Of a stretch of 64,000 nucleotides of DNA, positions 39,935-48,284 are shown piece by piece. A program made the position numbers and the translations under genes. Source of the DNA: Brevibacterium sp. XM4083 (GTDB lineage: Bacteria; Actinomycetota; Actinomycetes; Actinomycetales; Brevibacteriaceae); NCBI RefSeq assembly GCF_006489205.2, contig NZ_VFYR02000003.1, positions 179,462 through 243,461 of the forward strand. The letters run 5' to 3'. Below the pieces are notes generated by a model. The model was not told the origin of the DNA, ran no database searches, and saw only the letters and a list, made by a program, of their open reading frames with translations. The first letter of the stretch is position 1, and each line of letters begins with the position of its first letter.

Positions 39935-41787
39935 GATGTCTCCTCTGTCGTGGCGGTCGATGTCGGTGTGCTGGCTGGGTCGGCGGCCGGGTCCGATGGT
40001 GGGGCCGCCTCGGTGCCGGAATCGCGGAGCAGGCGCCGCTGGATCTTGCCGGTGTGGGTCTTCGGCAGGTCGCCGATGATGTGGACGCGGCGCGGATACT
40101 TGTAGGCGGCCAGGCGCTCCTTGGCGAAGGCGATGAGGTCGGCCGGGGTCGCCGTCTCCCCGGCCCGCAGCGAGACGAACGCGACGACGGTCTCGCCGCG
40201 GTAGTCGTCGGGCTGGCCGACGACGGCGGCTTCGAGCACGGCGGGATGTTCGTAGAGGACGTCCTCGACCTCGCGCGGCCACACCTTGTACCCGGACACG
40301 TTGATCTGGTCCTTGATCCGGTCGACGAGGTAGATCCACCCGGCGTCATCGATGACGGCGACGTCGCCGGTGCGCAGCCAGCCGTCGTCGAACGCCCGCG
40401 CGTTCGCTTCGGGGTTGTCCAGGTAGCCGGGGGTGACCTGGGGTCCGCGGAGTTCGAGTTCGCCGGCGGTCCCATCGGTGATGACGGCGCCGGTGGCGAC
40501 GTCGACGACGCGGGCGCTCAGGCCCGGGAACGGCACCCCGATCGCGAGCGTGTCCGTGGCCGGGTCGACCGGCGCCGCGGTGTCGGGCGGGACCCCGATG
40601 ACCGCCGAGGCGGTCTCCGTCATCCCGTAGATGTTGTGGATGTAGTGCCCGAACCGCTCCCGGAACCGCTCGACCGTCGCCGGTGGGACGGGTGCCCCGC
40701 CGGAGTAGAGGTACCGGACGGAGCCGAAATCGGCCGCGGTGGCATCCGGGTGTTCGAGGAGCGCGTTGAAGACGGTGATCGATCCGATCGTCACGGTGAC
40801 GCCGTCGTCGCGGATGGCGGTGACGATCGATTCGGCGTCGGGACGGCCGATGAAGTCGAGGGCGACGGGGAAGACGAGCGAGGTCGCCGCGCACGCGACG
40901 GCGCCGGTGATGTGGAAGAGGGGTGCGACGGCGAGCATGACGTCACCGTCGGCAAGCCCCAGCCACTGCCCGTACCCGAGGGCGACGGAGAGGACGTTCC
41001 AGTGCGTGGCGACCGATCCCTTCGCCGGGCCCGTCGTCCCGGAGGTGTAGGTGAGCAGCGCGGGATCGTCGAGTCCGGGAAGAGCATCGGCCCGGTGTTC
41101 GGGTGGGGTCGCAGTGCTGGTCGACGAGGTGGTGGCAGAGTTGGCAACTCTGCCCGCCGAGGTGGTGGCAGGGTCGCCCGTGCCGCCCGTCGAGGCGGGG
41201 CGGTGGCGGTCGAGGAGGTCCGCCCAGGCGAGCACGGTGATCGCTGCCTCGCTCACTGCCGCGGCCGGCGGTGCGACTTCGGCCTGGGAAGCCTGTGCAT
41301 ACTCGTCATCGGTCGTCGTGAGCATCCACGACACGGAGCTGTCTGACAGGGTCGTCGTGACCGCCTCGGCGTCGGAGGCGTCGCAGATGAGACCGGCGGC
41401 ACCGGAGTCGTCGATGAGCGCGCGCAGCTCACGTCCGCGGTACATCGGGTTGAGGACGAGGGGAACGGCGCCGATCTTCCACGCCGCGAGCAGCGCGATC
41501 GCGAACTGCGGAACGTTCTGCAGGTAGAGGCCGACGATCGTCCCGGCCCGGCAGCCGAGGTCGAACAGGCCTGCGGCGAGCGCCTCGGCGTCGGTGTCGA
41601 TCTCCGTCGTCGTCATGGCCCGCCCCCGGTAGAGGACGGCAGTCTGGGCGGGAGCGGCGACGACCCGGGCGTTCCACGCGTGGGCCACCGACTCCCAGGG
41701 GACGTCGAGGTCGACGTCGACACGATCCGGGTAGAGCTGCGTCCACACGGGAGCGCTGAGGGCTGATCCGCTGTGCTGACTCGTCAT
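39931..41787 (-). CDS. AMP-dependent acyl-CoA synthetase/ligase
   Basis: A 618-residue ligase of the acyl-CoA synthetase type: LLTYTSGTTGPAKGSV (P-loop, about 245-260), NIYGMTETAS, GWLRTGDVAVIDDAGWIYLVDRIKDQINVSGYKVWPREVE, and the final lysine segment PKTHTGKIQRRLL. It should activate the fatty or hydroxy acid that enters the operon. Residues about 196-233 are a Thr/Ala/Ser-rich insertion (TTSAGRVANSATTSSTST) ahead of the P-loop, carrying GCCGAGGTGG (41156). The C-terminal tail is also Ala/Pro/Thr-rich. GGAAG precedes ATG 41787. Confidence 0.94.
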   Translation of the reverse strand: MTSQHSGSALSAPVWTQLYPDRVDVDLDVPWESVAHAWNARVVAAPAQTAVLYRGRAMTTTEIDTDAEALAAGLFDLGCRAGTIVGLYLQNVPQFAIALLAAWKIGAVPLVLNPMYRGRELRALIDDSGAAGLICDASDAEAVTTTLSDSSVSWMLTTTDDEYAQASQAEVAPPAAAVSEAAITVLAWADLLDRHRPASTGGTGDPATTSAGRVANSATTSSTSTATPPEHRADALPGLDDPALLTYTSGTTGPAKGSVATHWNVLSVALGYGQWLGLADGDVMLAVAPLFHITGAVACAATSLVFPVALDFIGRPDAESIVTAIRDDGVTVTIGSITVFNALLEHPDATAADFGSVRYLYSGGAPVPPATVERFRERFGHYIHNIYGMTETASAVIGVPPDTAAPVDPATDTLAIGVPFPGLSARVVDVATGAVITDGTAGELELRGPQVTPGYLDNPEANARAFDDGWLRTGDVAVIDDAGWIYLVDRIKDQINVSGYKVWPREVEDVLYEHPAVLEAAVVGQPDDYRGETVVAFVSLRAGETATPADLIAFAKERLAAYKYPRRVHIIGDLPKTHTGKIQRRLLRDSGTEAAPPSDPAADPASTPTSTATTEETS

Positions 41788-41822
41788 AGAACTTCCACTT
41801 CGCCGTCTCGGGCATCTGCCCG

Positions 41823-41840
41823 ACCGAGCGCTCGCTCGGT
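41823..41840. promoter_or_regulatory. TetR-type operator ACCGAGCGCTCGCTCGGT
   Basis: Perfect inverted repeat ACCGAGCG-CT-CGCTCGGT in the divergent spacer, 36 bp before the ligase start. It has the form of operators used by TetR repressors of fatty-acid genes, and the TetR gene starts at 42045. Confidence 0.75.
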
Positions 41841-42044
41841 TACTGATGTAGCTTAGGTCACATTCCGGCACAGCACAAGGGTCGTTCTCGGATCCGTCGT
41901 CCCGCCTCGGCGACATTCCTGCTCCCCTGCCCTGCCGACCGGGCCGCGGGGACGTAGATTGGTGTCGGAGGCAGCACCGGCTTCGGGCTGCTTCGCGCAC
42001 GCTCGCCGGCGCCCCACCCGCCGGCTCAAGACAAGGATGACGAC

Positions 42045-42641
42045 GTGGCCGCCTGGAGAACCTACGACACTCCCCTCTTCCCGCCCCTCCTCACCGCTGC
42101 CCTCGACTGCTTCGTCCGCGGCGGCTTCCACGGCACCTCGATCCGCCAGGTCGCGCAGGCCGCGGGCCTCTCGGTGCCCGGGCTCTACCATCACTTCGCG
42201 TCGAAGCAGGCGATCCTCACGGAGATCGACCGCCTGGCGATGTCCGACCTGTGGGCGCGGAGCACTGCGGCGCTCGAGGACGGTCCGCAGGATCCGCTCG
42301 CGCGGTTCGATCGCCTCGTCGAGAATCTCCTCCTCTTCCACGCCCACCAGGCCGACATCGCGTTCATCGCATTCAGTGAGATCCGCAGCCTGCCCGCCGA
42401 CGCGAGGGAGACCCACATCGCCGCCCGCGACCGCCAGCAGAAGCTCCTCGACGACGCCGTCGCCGACTGTGTGAGCGCGGGCGTGTTCACGACGCCGTTT
42501 CCGCGGGATGCCGCGCGGGCGATCACGACGATCTGCACGGGTGTGGCGCAGTGGTATCGCCCCGGCGGCGAGCTCGACGCCGAGGGGGTCGCCGCGCGCT
42601 ACGGCGATATCTGCCGGGACGCGGCCGGGGTGGCGCCGTGA
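42045..42641 (+). CDS. TetR/AcrR family regulator
   Basis: A 198-residue repressor with the N-terminal HTH: LLTAALDCFVRGGFHGTSIRQVAQAAGLSVPGLYHHFASKQAILTEI. The C-terminal helical domain should bind a ligand, plausibly an acyl-CoA of the divergent operon. AAGGA lies 7 nt before GTG 42045. The GTGA overlap with the next gene (42638) shows a two-gene operon with the DUF1990 protein. Confidence 0.92.
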   Translation: MAAWRTYDTPLFPPLLTAALDCFVRGGFHGTSIRQVAQAAGLSVPGLYHHFASKQAILTEIDRLAMSDLWARSTAALEDGPQDPLARFDRLVENLLLFHAHQADIAFIAFSEIRSLPADARETHIAARDRQQKLLDDAVADCVSAGVFTTPFPRDAARAITTICTGVAQWYRPGGELDAEGVAARYGDICRDAAGVAP

Positions 42642-43123
42642 ACGCGCTCGAGCACATCCGCGACATCGGTCCGGCCGCAGGCTTCCCCATCGCGCGCGAG
42701 GCGATCCTCTCGTGGCAGCTGCAGGCCGGGGCCGGGGTCATCGTCCGCCCCCAGCGGCCCGTCCGGCAGGGGATGATCGTCGACCTCTGGCTCAATCCGC
42801 TCTGGCCCGCCCCGCCGAGGCGGCTGCGCGGCGAGGACCTCATCGTGCCGGTCGGCTCGTGCATCGTTGAGGACGTCATCGACACCGACCGGCAGGCGGG
42901 TTTCGTCTACCGCACGCTGCCCGGACACCTCGAGACGGGCGTGCAGACGTTCCTCGTCTCGATCGATGACGACGAGCGTCTCATCGCGTCGATCACCTCA
43001 CGGTCGGTGCCCGGCAACCCGCTGCTCCAGGCGGCCGAGCCCCTGTCCGTGGCCTCCCAGAAGATGATGGCCGCCCGCTACGCCGCCGGCCTCGAGCGAC
43101 TGGTGGAGCGGGCGGCGGAGTGA
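42638..43123 (+). CDS. DUF1990 family protein
   Basis: A 161-residue protein: GFPIAREAILSWQLQAGAGVIVRPQRPVRQGMIVDLWL, then GFVYRTLPGHLETGVQTFLVSIDDDERLIASITSRSVPGN, the DUF1990 (YndJ-like) pattern, possibly a START-like lipid pocket. Function unknown. The GTG start overlaps the tetR stop. Confidence 0.82.
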   Translation: MNALEHIRDIGPAAGFPIAREAILSWQLQAGAGVIVRPQRPVRQGMIVDLWLNPLWPAPPRRLRGEDLIVPVGSCIVEDVIDTDRQAGFVYRTLPGHLETGVQTFLVSIDDDERLIASITSRSVPGNPLLQAAEPLSVASQKMMAARYAAGLERLVERAAE

Positions 43124-43130
43124 GCGGGGG

Positions 43131-44018
43131 GTGGCGTCCACTGACGAACGTTCCGTTGTCCTCTCGCACGCGGAGCCGACTGTGAGTTCGGTGGACGTGC
43201 GTCAACCTCTGACAGAGGCAGTCGCCTCGGCAGAAGAGCTTCTCAACAGGCGCCTTGAGCTCGTGCGCGTGCTCGACGGCGGCCAGCATGCGAGCACCGC
43301 ACGCGTCACCGACGGCAACGAGGATTACATCATTCGCGCTTTTCCGCGCGGCCATGATGCGGCCTTGCGTGAAGCCGAGGTGCTGCCTCGACTGTCAGCG
43401 CTCGGCGGATTCGTCCCGCAGCTTGTCACGGCGAGCACCTCGCCGGACAATCCGCTGGTCGTCACGACAGTCGTCCCGGGTGGACTTCCCAGCCCCGAGC
43501 TGCCTGTCGAGGTCATCGCTCGCCAGATGGCCGCTGCTCTCGTGCGGATCCATGCGCTTGACGGGGTTGGACTGCCTCCAGCGCCAGAGGCCCCACCTTC
43601 CGGAACAGCGCCGATCGCATTGCGAGCTCAGCGCGAATGGGCAGATCTCGATCGCACCGATCTGGTGCTCACCCATTTCGACTTCTGGGCGGGAAATGCT
43701 GTCTGGACAGGAGAGCGCCTCACCGGGGTCGTCGACTGGGCGGGAGCTCGTCGGGGTCCGCGAGGCATCGACCTGGCCTGGTGCCGTCAGGACCTCGCAC
43801 TGCTGGGATCGACCTCGGCGCCCGATGTCTTTCTCGCCGAGTACGAACGGCTCCTCGGTCGTTCGGTATCCGACATCAACGCGTGGGACGTCCAGGCGGG
43901 CGCAATCGCCGACCGCCGTGTCGAAACGTGGCTGCCGAACTATCACGGCATCGGCCGCACTGATATCACCGCATCAGACCTGCGGCAGCGCCTGGACTCC
44001 TTGAACGCGCGACTGTAG
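43131..44018 (+). CDS. APH-family phosphotransferase, unassigned
   Basis: A 295-residue kinase-fold protein: LVRVLDGGQHASTARVTDGNEDYIIRAFPRG, catalytic loop LTHFDFWAGNAVW and GVVDWAGARRGPRGIDLAWCRQDLAL. Family members phosphorylate aminoglycosides, macrolides or small metabolites; the DFWAGN form does not settle which. GTG 43131 follows DUF1990 by 7 bp. Codon use is visibly less GC-saturated than the preceding genes, as in the 12-14 and 19-22 kb genes, hinting at later acquisition. Confidence 0.8.
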   Translation: MASTDERSVVLSHAEPTVSSVDVRQPLTEAVASAEELLNRRLELVRVLDGGQHASTARVTDGNEDYIIRAFPRGHDAALREAEVLPRLSALGGFVPQLVTASTSPDNPLVVTTVVPGGLPSPELPVEVIARQMAAALVRIHALDGVGLPPAPEAPPSGTAPIALRAQREWADLDRTDLVLTHFDFWAGNAVWTGERLTGVVDWAGARRGPRGIDLAWCRQDLALLGSTSAPDVFLAEYERLLGRSVSDINAWDVQAGAIADRRVETWLPNYHGIGRTDITASDLRQRLDSLNARL

Positions 44019-44054
44019 CCGGCATTCGCCCGGCTTCCCGAGCGGCAGCGCGAC

Positions 44055-44146
44055 GCGACACGCGGTGCCTGTCGGCCAGAAGTACACATGCGCCCAACCA
44101 GTCAGCGGGCAGTTTCACTTCTGGCCGACACGGGCCGGCGTGTCGC
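44055..44146. terminator. Nested inverted repeat between convergent genes
   Basis: TGTCGGCCAGAAGT (44070-44083) pairs perfectly with ACTTCTGGCCGACA (44117-44130), and outside it GCGACACGC (44055-44063) with GCGTGTCGC (44138-44146). Position between convergent stops suggests a bidirectional transcript end. Confidence 0.7.
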
Positions 44147-44219
44147 TCGTATAGCGCCCGTAGCGTCCCCGCGTCGCGTGTGCCGCCCCCGCGGTGCCCG
44201 AACCGCGGGCAACGCCGCC

Positions 44220-46019
44220 TCACGCGGAGTATTTGACCTCGCCGCCGACGACGGTGAGGGCGACACGGGTGTCGCGGATCGCCTCGGCGTGGGCGAAGAG
44301 CGCCGCCTCCGAGGCGTAGCCGAGCAGCCCGACGGGACCGGCCGGCGCCTCGGCGTCGATGAGGCCGTCGGCGACATACGGATCGGTGTCGACGACGATG
44401 AAGTCGGCGTCCATGCCCGGGGCCAGCCGGCCCCGTCGCTCGCCCAGGCCGGCGGCGACCGCCGGTGCCCGGCTGTGCAGGCGCAGCGCTTCGACAGCCG
44501 ACATCCGGCGTTCGGGCTGGAACGTCGTCGTCGGATCACCGGCGATGTCGGCGCGCGTCATCGCCGCGTAGATCGCCGCGAACGGATTCGCGTGCTCGAC
44601 CGGCCCGTCGGAGCCGAAGACCACCGCGGCATCGGCCCGCACGAGATCCGGCCACGCATACGCGGCGAGCTGCGCGGACTCGTCGATGAGATGGAGGAGA
44701 TGGAGGTCGGAGATGCAGTGGCGCGGCTGCATCGACGCGGTGACGTCGAGAGCGGCGAACCGCGCGACATCGCTCGGCTGGATGAACTGCGCATGCTCGA
44801 CCCGGTGCCGCAGGCGCCTGCCCAGACGCGCCTCGACTGAGAGCGTGATCGGTCGCAGCCGCTCGAAGACCCCGAGCACATGATGGTTCGCCTGATCGCC
44901 GATCGCATGGATCGCCACGGAGATCCCCGCCTCCGTCGCGATCCGCGCCTGTTCGAAGAGCTCGTCCTCGCTCATCTGCGCGATGCCGTAGTTGAGGTGG
45001 GTCTCGGCCACCGGTGCCGCGGACCCCGCACCCGATGACGCGACGGCCGCATCGGCTGCCGCCTCCCTCGCCTCGGCGCCGTGGACGCCCACCCCGGCCG
45101 GCTCCGGCGCGGGAAACGGTGAGGACATGTGACTCGTGTGCGAGCCGAGCGCCCCATCGGCGAAGAGCTTGAGCCCGCCGTGCTGCAGCCAGTCGTCCCC
45201 GCCGCCGGTCTGCCATCCGGTCTCGATCGCCCACGGCACCTCGGGCCCGCGGAGGAACTTCGTCACCCGCATGTCCTGCCGGCCGGCCTCCCGCAGATCG
45301 TTCCACCCCAGCGTCGAGGCGATGCCGTCGAAGTCGTGGATCCCGGTGAGACCGAGGGAGAGGAAGAGCCTCTGCGTTCGGTCGAGCATCTCGACCTGCT
45401 CCTCCCGGGAGACTTCCGGGATGAAGCGAATGAGCAGATCCGCCGCATCCTCCCTGATGAGACCCGTGGCAACACCCTCGGCGTCGCGGACGATCTCACC
45501 TCCGGACGGGTCGGGGGTCGCCTCGTCGATGCCGGCGATCTCGAGCGCATGCCCGTTCGCCCACACCGTGTGGAGGTCGATCGACCACATCGCCACGGGA
45601 TGGTCGGGCACCTCGGCGTCGAGCAGCGCACGGTCGGGATACCGCGGGTCCGCCCAGCGGTTGAGATCCCAGCCGGAGCCGACCACCCAGGTGCCCACCG
45701 GCAGGGTCTGCGCGCGCTCGCGGATCGCTGCGACCGCCTCGGCCAGCGAGGTCGTCCCCGACAGATCGAGGTCGACGAGCGAGGCCGCGTAGGAGACGGA
45801 GTGCATGTGCGCGTCGACGAGTCCGGGGAGGATGACCCGTCCCCCGCAGTCGATCTCCTCGACCCCCGCAGCCGTCCCCGCCGAGGCGGTCGCGAGGGCG
45901 AGCAGCTCGTCCCTCGTCCCGACCGCGACGATCGTCTCCCCGTCGACGAGGATCGCGTCAGCCGGAGTCGGCGCCGGAGGGTCGAGAGTGCGCACGACGG
46001 CGTGGGAGAACAGACGCAT
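44220..46019 (-). CDS. Amidohydrolase of the YtcJ/NfdA type
   Basis: A 599-residue metal-dependent hydrolase: VILPGLVDAHMHSVSYA (HxH ligands), EAVAAIRERAQTLPVGTWVVGSGWD, GLKLFADGALGSHTSHM (carboxylated-lysine region), VAIHAIGDQANHHVL and VFGSDGPVEHANPF. The nearest characterised relatives deformylate N-substituted formamides. No signal peptide. A region of Ala/Gly/Glu-rich sequence (EAREAAADAAVASSGAGS) is inserted after ALGSHTSHM. TAGACT lies 6 nt before ATG 46019, so it is leaderless, from a promoter interlocked with that of the CPBP gene. Confidence 0.9.
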   Translation of the reverse strand: MRLFSHAVVRTLDPPAPTPADAILVDGETIVAVGTRDELLALATASAGTAAGVEEIDCGGRVILPGLVDAHMHSVSYAASLVDLDLSGTTSLAEAVAAIRERAQTLPVGTWVVGSGWDLNRWADPRYPDRALLDAEVPDHPVAMWSIDLHTVWANGHALEIAGIDEATPDPSGGEIVRDAEGVATGLIREDAADLLIRFIPEVSREEQVEMLDRTQRLFLSLGLTGIHDFDGIASTLGWNDLREAGRQDMRVTKFLRGPEVPWAIETGWQTGGGDDWLQHGGLKLFADGALGSHTSHMSSPFPAPEPAGVGVHGAEAREAAADAAVASSGAGSAAPVAETHLNYGIAQMSEDELFEQARIATEAGISVAIHAIGDQANHHVLGVFERLRPITLSVEARLGRRLRHRVEHAQFIQPSDVARFAALDVTASMQPRHCISDLHLLHLIDESAQLAAYAWPDLVRADAAVVFGSDGPVEHANPFAAIYAAMTRADIAGDPTTTFQPERRMSAVEALRLHSRAPAVAAGLGERRGRLAPGMDADFIVVDTDPYVADGLIDAEAPAGPVGLLGYASEAALFAHAEAIRDTRVALTVVGGEVKYSA

Positions 46020-46041
46020 GCGCTCAGTCTATGATGGGCCG
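46020..46041. promoter_or_regulatory. Interlocked divergent leaderless promoters
   Basis: The whole 22-bp spacer carries two -10 boxes that overlap by 2 bp: TAGACT on the minus strand (46026-46031), 6 nt from ATG 46019, and TATGAT on the plus strand (46030-46035), 6 nt from ATG 46042. Each -35 must lie in the other gene's coding sequence. Confidence 0.75.
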
Positions 46042-46929
46042 ATGACCGCACCTCCCCTCCCCATCCCCGCGGCCGCCTCCGATGCTCGGATCCCCCGCCG
46101 CGTGCTCGGCGTCACCGAGATCCTCATCATCGCCGCCGCCCTCTCCGTCTTCGGCTTCGCCTTCAATGCGATCGGCCTCATCCCCTTCCTCGCCGCCGGG
46201 GTCGTCGACCCGCTGCCGTGGTCGCTCACCGACGCCTCCGCCCGTGCGATCGGCTATCTCGTCGGCGTGCTCGGCACCGTCGCCGTCATCGCGATCTATC
46301 TGCGAGCGCGCCTGGGCGTCGGGCTCGCCTCGATCGGTCTGAGCCGACCGCGCTGGGGCGCTTTCGCCATCGGCCTCATTCTTGGGGCCGCGATCAGCGG
46401 ACTCGGCACCGCGATCGCCTGGTCGAGCGGCCTCGTCCGGTCCACGCAGCCGGCGGTGATGCCCAGCGGCATCGTCCTCGCCCTCGTCGCCGTCCTCTAC
46501 CTGCTCACCTACGTCCTCCAGGGCGCCGGCGAGGAGATCGTCTCCCGCGGCTTCCTCCTGCGCGGCACGTCGTGGTGGATCGGACTGTGGCCCGCCGTCG
46601 CCGTCCAGGCGCTCTTCTTCGTCGCCATCCACCTCGGCAACCCGACGATGACCCCGCTCTATGCGCTCTTCGTCATCGTCTTCGCGCTCTTCGCCGCCCT
46701 CCTCGTCATCGTCCAGGGGCACCTGTGGGGCGTGATCGGCGTGCACGGCGGCTACAACGTCGTCTTCTTCGCCGTCGGCCAGCGCGGCTTCGGCCTCCGC
46801 GACGTCGCCGACCCTGAGAACCTCTCGGTCCCCGATCTCGCGTCGACCCCGTTCTTCGCCCTCGGTGCCGTGATCCTCGGCGTCATCCTCTGGCGGCGCC
46901 GAGGCGGTTCGCCGACCGCTGCCGCCTGA
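46042..46929 (+). CDS. CPBP-family intramembrane metalloprotease
   Basis: A 295-residue polytopic protein with the CPBP/Abi motifs: motif 1 GAGEEIVSRGFLLRG (EExxxR), motif 2 FFVAIHLGN, and motif 3 HLWGVIGVHGGYNVVF. These residues form the intramembrane active site. Bacterial members are linked to protein processing or bacteriocin immunity, but this one's target is unknown. A perfect -10 TATGAT lies 6 nt before the ATG (leaderless). The C-terminal tail RRRGGSPTAAA is encoded across a GCCGAGGCGG copy (46898). Confidence 0.9.
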   Translation: MTAPPLPIPAAASDARIPRRVLGVTEILIIAAALSVFGFAFNAIGLIPFLAAGVVDPLPWSLTDASARAIGYLVGVLGTVAVIAIYLRARLGVGLASIGLSRPRWGAFAIGLILGAAISGLGTAIAWSSGLVRSTQPAVMPSGIVLALVAVLYLLTYVLQGAGEEIVSRGFLLRGTSWWIGLWPAVAVQALFFVAIHLGNPTMTPLYALFVIVFALFAALLVIVQGHLWGVIGVHGGYNVVFFAVGQRGFGLRDVADPENLSVPDLASTPFFALGAVILGVILWRRRGGSPTAAA

Positions 46930-46984
46930 CCGTCCGCGCGCCGCTGAGACACCAGCGCGCCGCCGAGACACCAGCCGGCCTGTT

Positions 46985-47002
46985 TTCTACGCGGAGTAGA
47001 AT
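46985..47002. promoter_or_regulatory. Operator TTCTAC-N5-GTAGAA over -10 TAGAAT
   Basis: TTCTACGCGGAGTAGAA (46985-47001) has the same arms and spacing as 17416-17432. Its right arm contains TAGAAT (46997-47002), which lies 7 nt before ATG 47010. A repressor here would cover the -10 box. Confidence 0.65.
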
Positions 47003-47009
47003 CCTCTGC

Positions 47010-47513
47010 ATGGTCAATGTTCTCGGTCCCCAGGATTCGCGGCTGTCCGCGGGTGCCCGCATCGTGCTGCCGGCCGTGTGGCTCGGCCTCATCATCGGCA
47101 TCTCGCTCATCGAGGCGCCGCTGAAGTTCCAGGCACCGGGGATGACGATCCCGCTCGGGCTCGGCATCGGCCGCCTCGTCTTCACGGCGATGAACTGGGT
47201 GGAGATCGTCATCGCCGCCGTCCTGCTCTGGGCGATCCTCAAAGACGGCGTCGGCACCGTGTTCCGCGCGCTCACCTGCACCGTCATCGGCGTCCTCATC
47301 GTCAAGGTCGCGGCCGTCCGACCGCTGCTCAACGACCGCACCGATGCCGTCCTCGCCGGTGTCGACGACGGCGGGTCGGGGCTCCACCTCGCCTACATCG
47401 CCGCCGACGGACTCCTCATCGCCGGTCTCATCGCCCTCATCATCATCGCCGTGCGGAGATGGATCCGCATCCCCGCCGAGGCGACCGCACCGTCCCCGAC
47501 CGCCGACCGCTGA
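47010..47513 (+). CDS. Four-helix membrane protein of unknown function (167 aa)
   Basis: A 167-residue protein with four hydrophobic segments (beginning IVLPAVWLGLIIGISL, MNWVEIVIAAVLLWAIL, TCTVIGVLIVKVAAV and YIAADGLLIAGLIALIIIAV) and the conserved-looking loop IEAPLKFQAPGMTIPLGLGIGRLVF, with a hydrophilic tail PAEATAPSPTADR. I do not recognise a named family with confidence. The -10 TAGAAT 7 nt before the ATG implies a leaderless message repressed through the TTCTAC-N5-GTAGAA site, shared with the PNPOx gene. Confidence 0.75.
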   Translation: MVNVLGPQDSRLSAGARIVLPAVWLGLIIGISLIEAPLKFQAPGMTIPLGLGIGRLVFTAMNWVEIVIAAVLLWAILKDGVGTVFRALTCTVIGVLIVKVAAVRPLLNDRTDAVLAGVDDGGSGLHLAYIAADGLLIAGLIALIIIAVRRWIRIPAEATAPSPTADR

Positions 47514-47528
47514 CCCAGCTGCGCTGAG

Positions 47529-48284
47529 TCAGAAGTACACGGCGAGCGGCCCTCGCGGACCGTCGACGACCTCGACGGGGGTGTCGAAGACGCGGCTGAG
47601 CACCTCGGTGGTCATGATCTCCTCCGGCGTCCCGAACTCGACGACCGCGCCGTTCTTCACCGCGCAGATGTGGTCGGCGTAGTGGCCGGCGAAGTTGATG
47701 TCGTGGATGACGATGACGATCGTGCGCCCCATCTCCGTGGCCGCCCGGCGCAGGTGCTGCATCATCTGCACCGAGTGCTTCATATCGAGGTTGTTGAGCG
47801 GTTCGTCGAGGAGGACGTAGTCGGTGTCCTGGGCGAGCACCATCGCGACGTAGGCCCGCTGCCGCTGCCCGCCGGAGAGCTCGTCGATGAACCGGTCCTC
47901 GAGGTCACCGAGCTCGAGGAAGTCGATCGCCCGGGACACGATCTCCTCGTCGGCGACGGTGAGCCTGCCCTTCGAGTACGGGAAGCGGCCGAAGCCGACG
48001 AGCTGGCGGATCGTCAGCCGGGTGATGAAGTGGTTCTCCTGGCGCAGGATCGAGACGATCTTCGCGAGGTCCTTCGACTTCGTCGCCGCGACGTCGAAGC
48101 CGGCGACCTCGATGGCTCCGGCGTCGAGGCCGAGGAGGCGCCCGATCATCGTCAGCAGCGTCGACTTCCCCGCCCCGTTCGGCCCGACGAGGGCGGTCAC
48201 CCCGCCCGCGGGGATGTGCAGGTCGACGGGGCCGATCTGCGTGGCTTCGCTGTAGTTCTTGGCAACGCCGGACAGTGTGATCAC
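47529..48284 (-). CDS. Iron-siderophore ABC transporter ATP-binding protein
   Basis: A 251-residue ATPase of the FepC/YclP kind: Walker A GPNGAGKSTLL, ELSGGQRQRAYVAMVLAQ signature, Walker B YVLLDEPLNNLD and switch VIHDINFAGHYAD. It powers siderophore import. The start is GTG 48284, which overlaps the permease stop as GTGA and has GGAAGGG 6 nt upstream. It is the last gene of the binding-protein/permease/permease/ATPase operon. Confidence 0.94.
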   Translation of the reverse strand: MITLSGVAKNYSEATQIGPVDLHIPAGGVTALVGPNGAGKSTLLTMIGRLLGLDAGAIEVAGFDVAATKSKDLAKIVSILRQENHFITRLTIRQLVGFGRFPYSKGRLTVADEEIVSRAIDFLELGDLEDRFIDELSGGQRQRAYVAMVLAQDTDYVLLDEPLNNLDMKHSVQMMQHLRRAATEMGRTIVIVIHDINFAGHYADHICAVKNGAVVEFGTPEEIMTTEVLSRVFDTPVEVVDGPRGPLAVYF

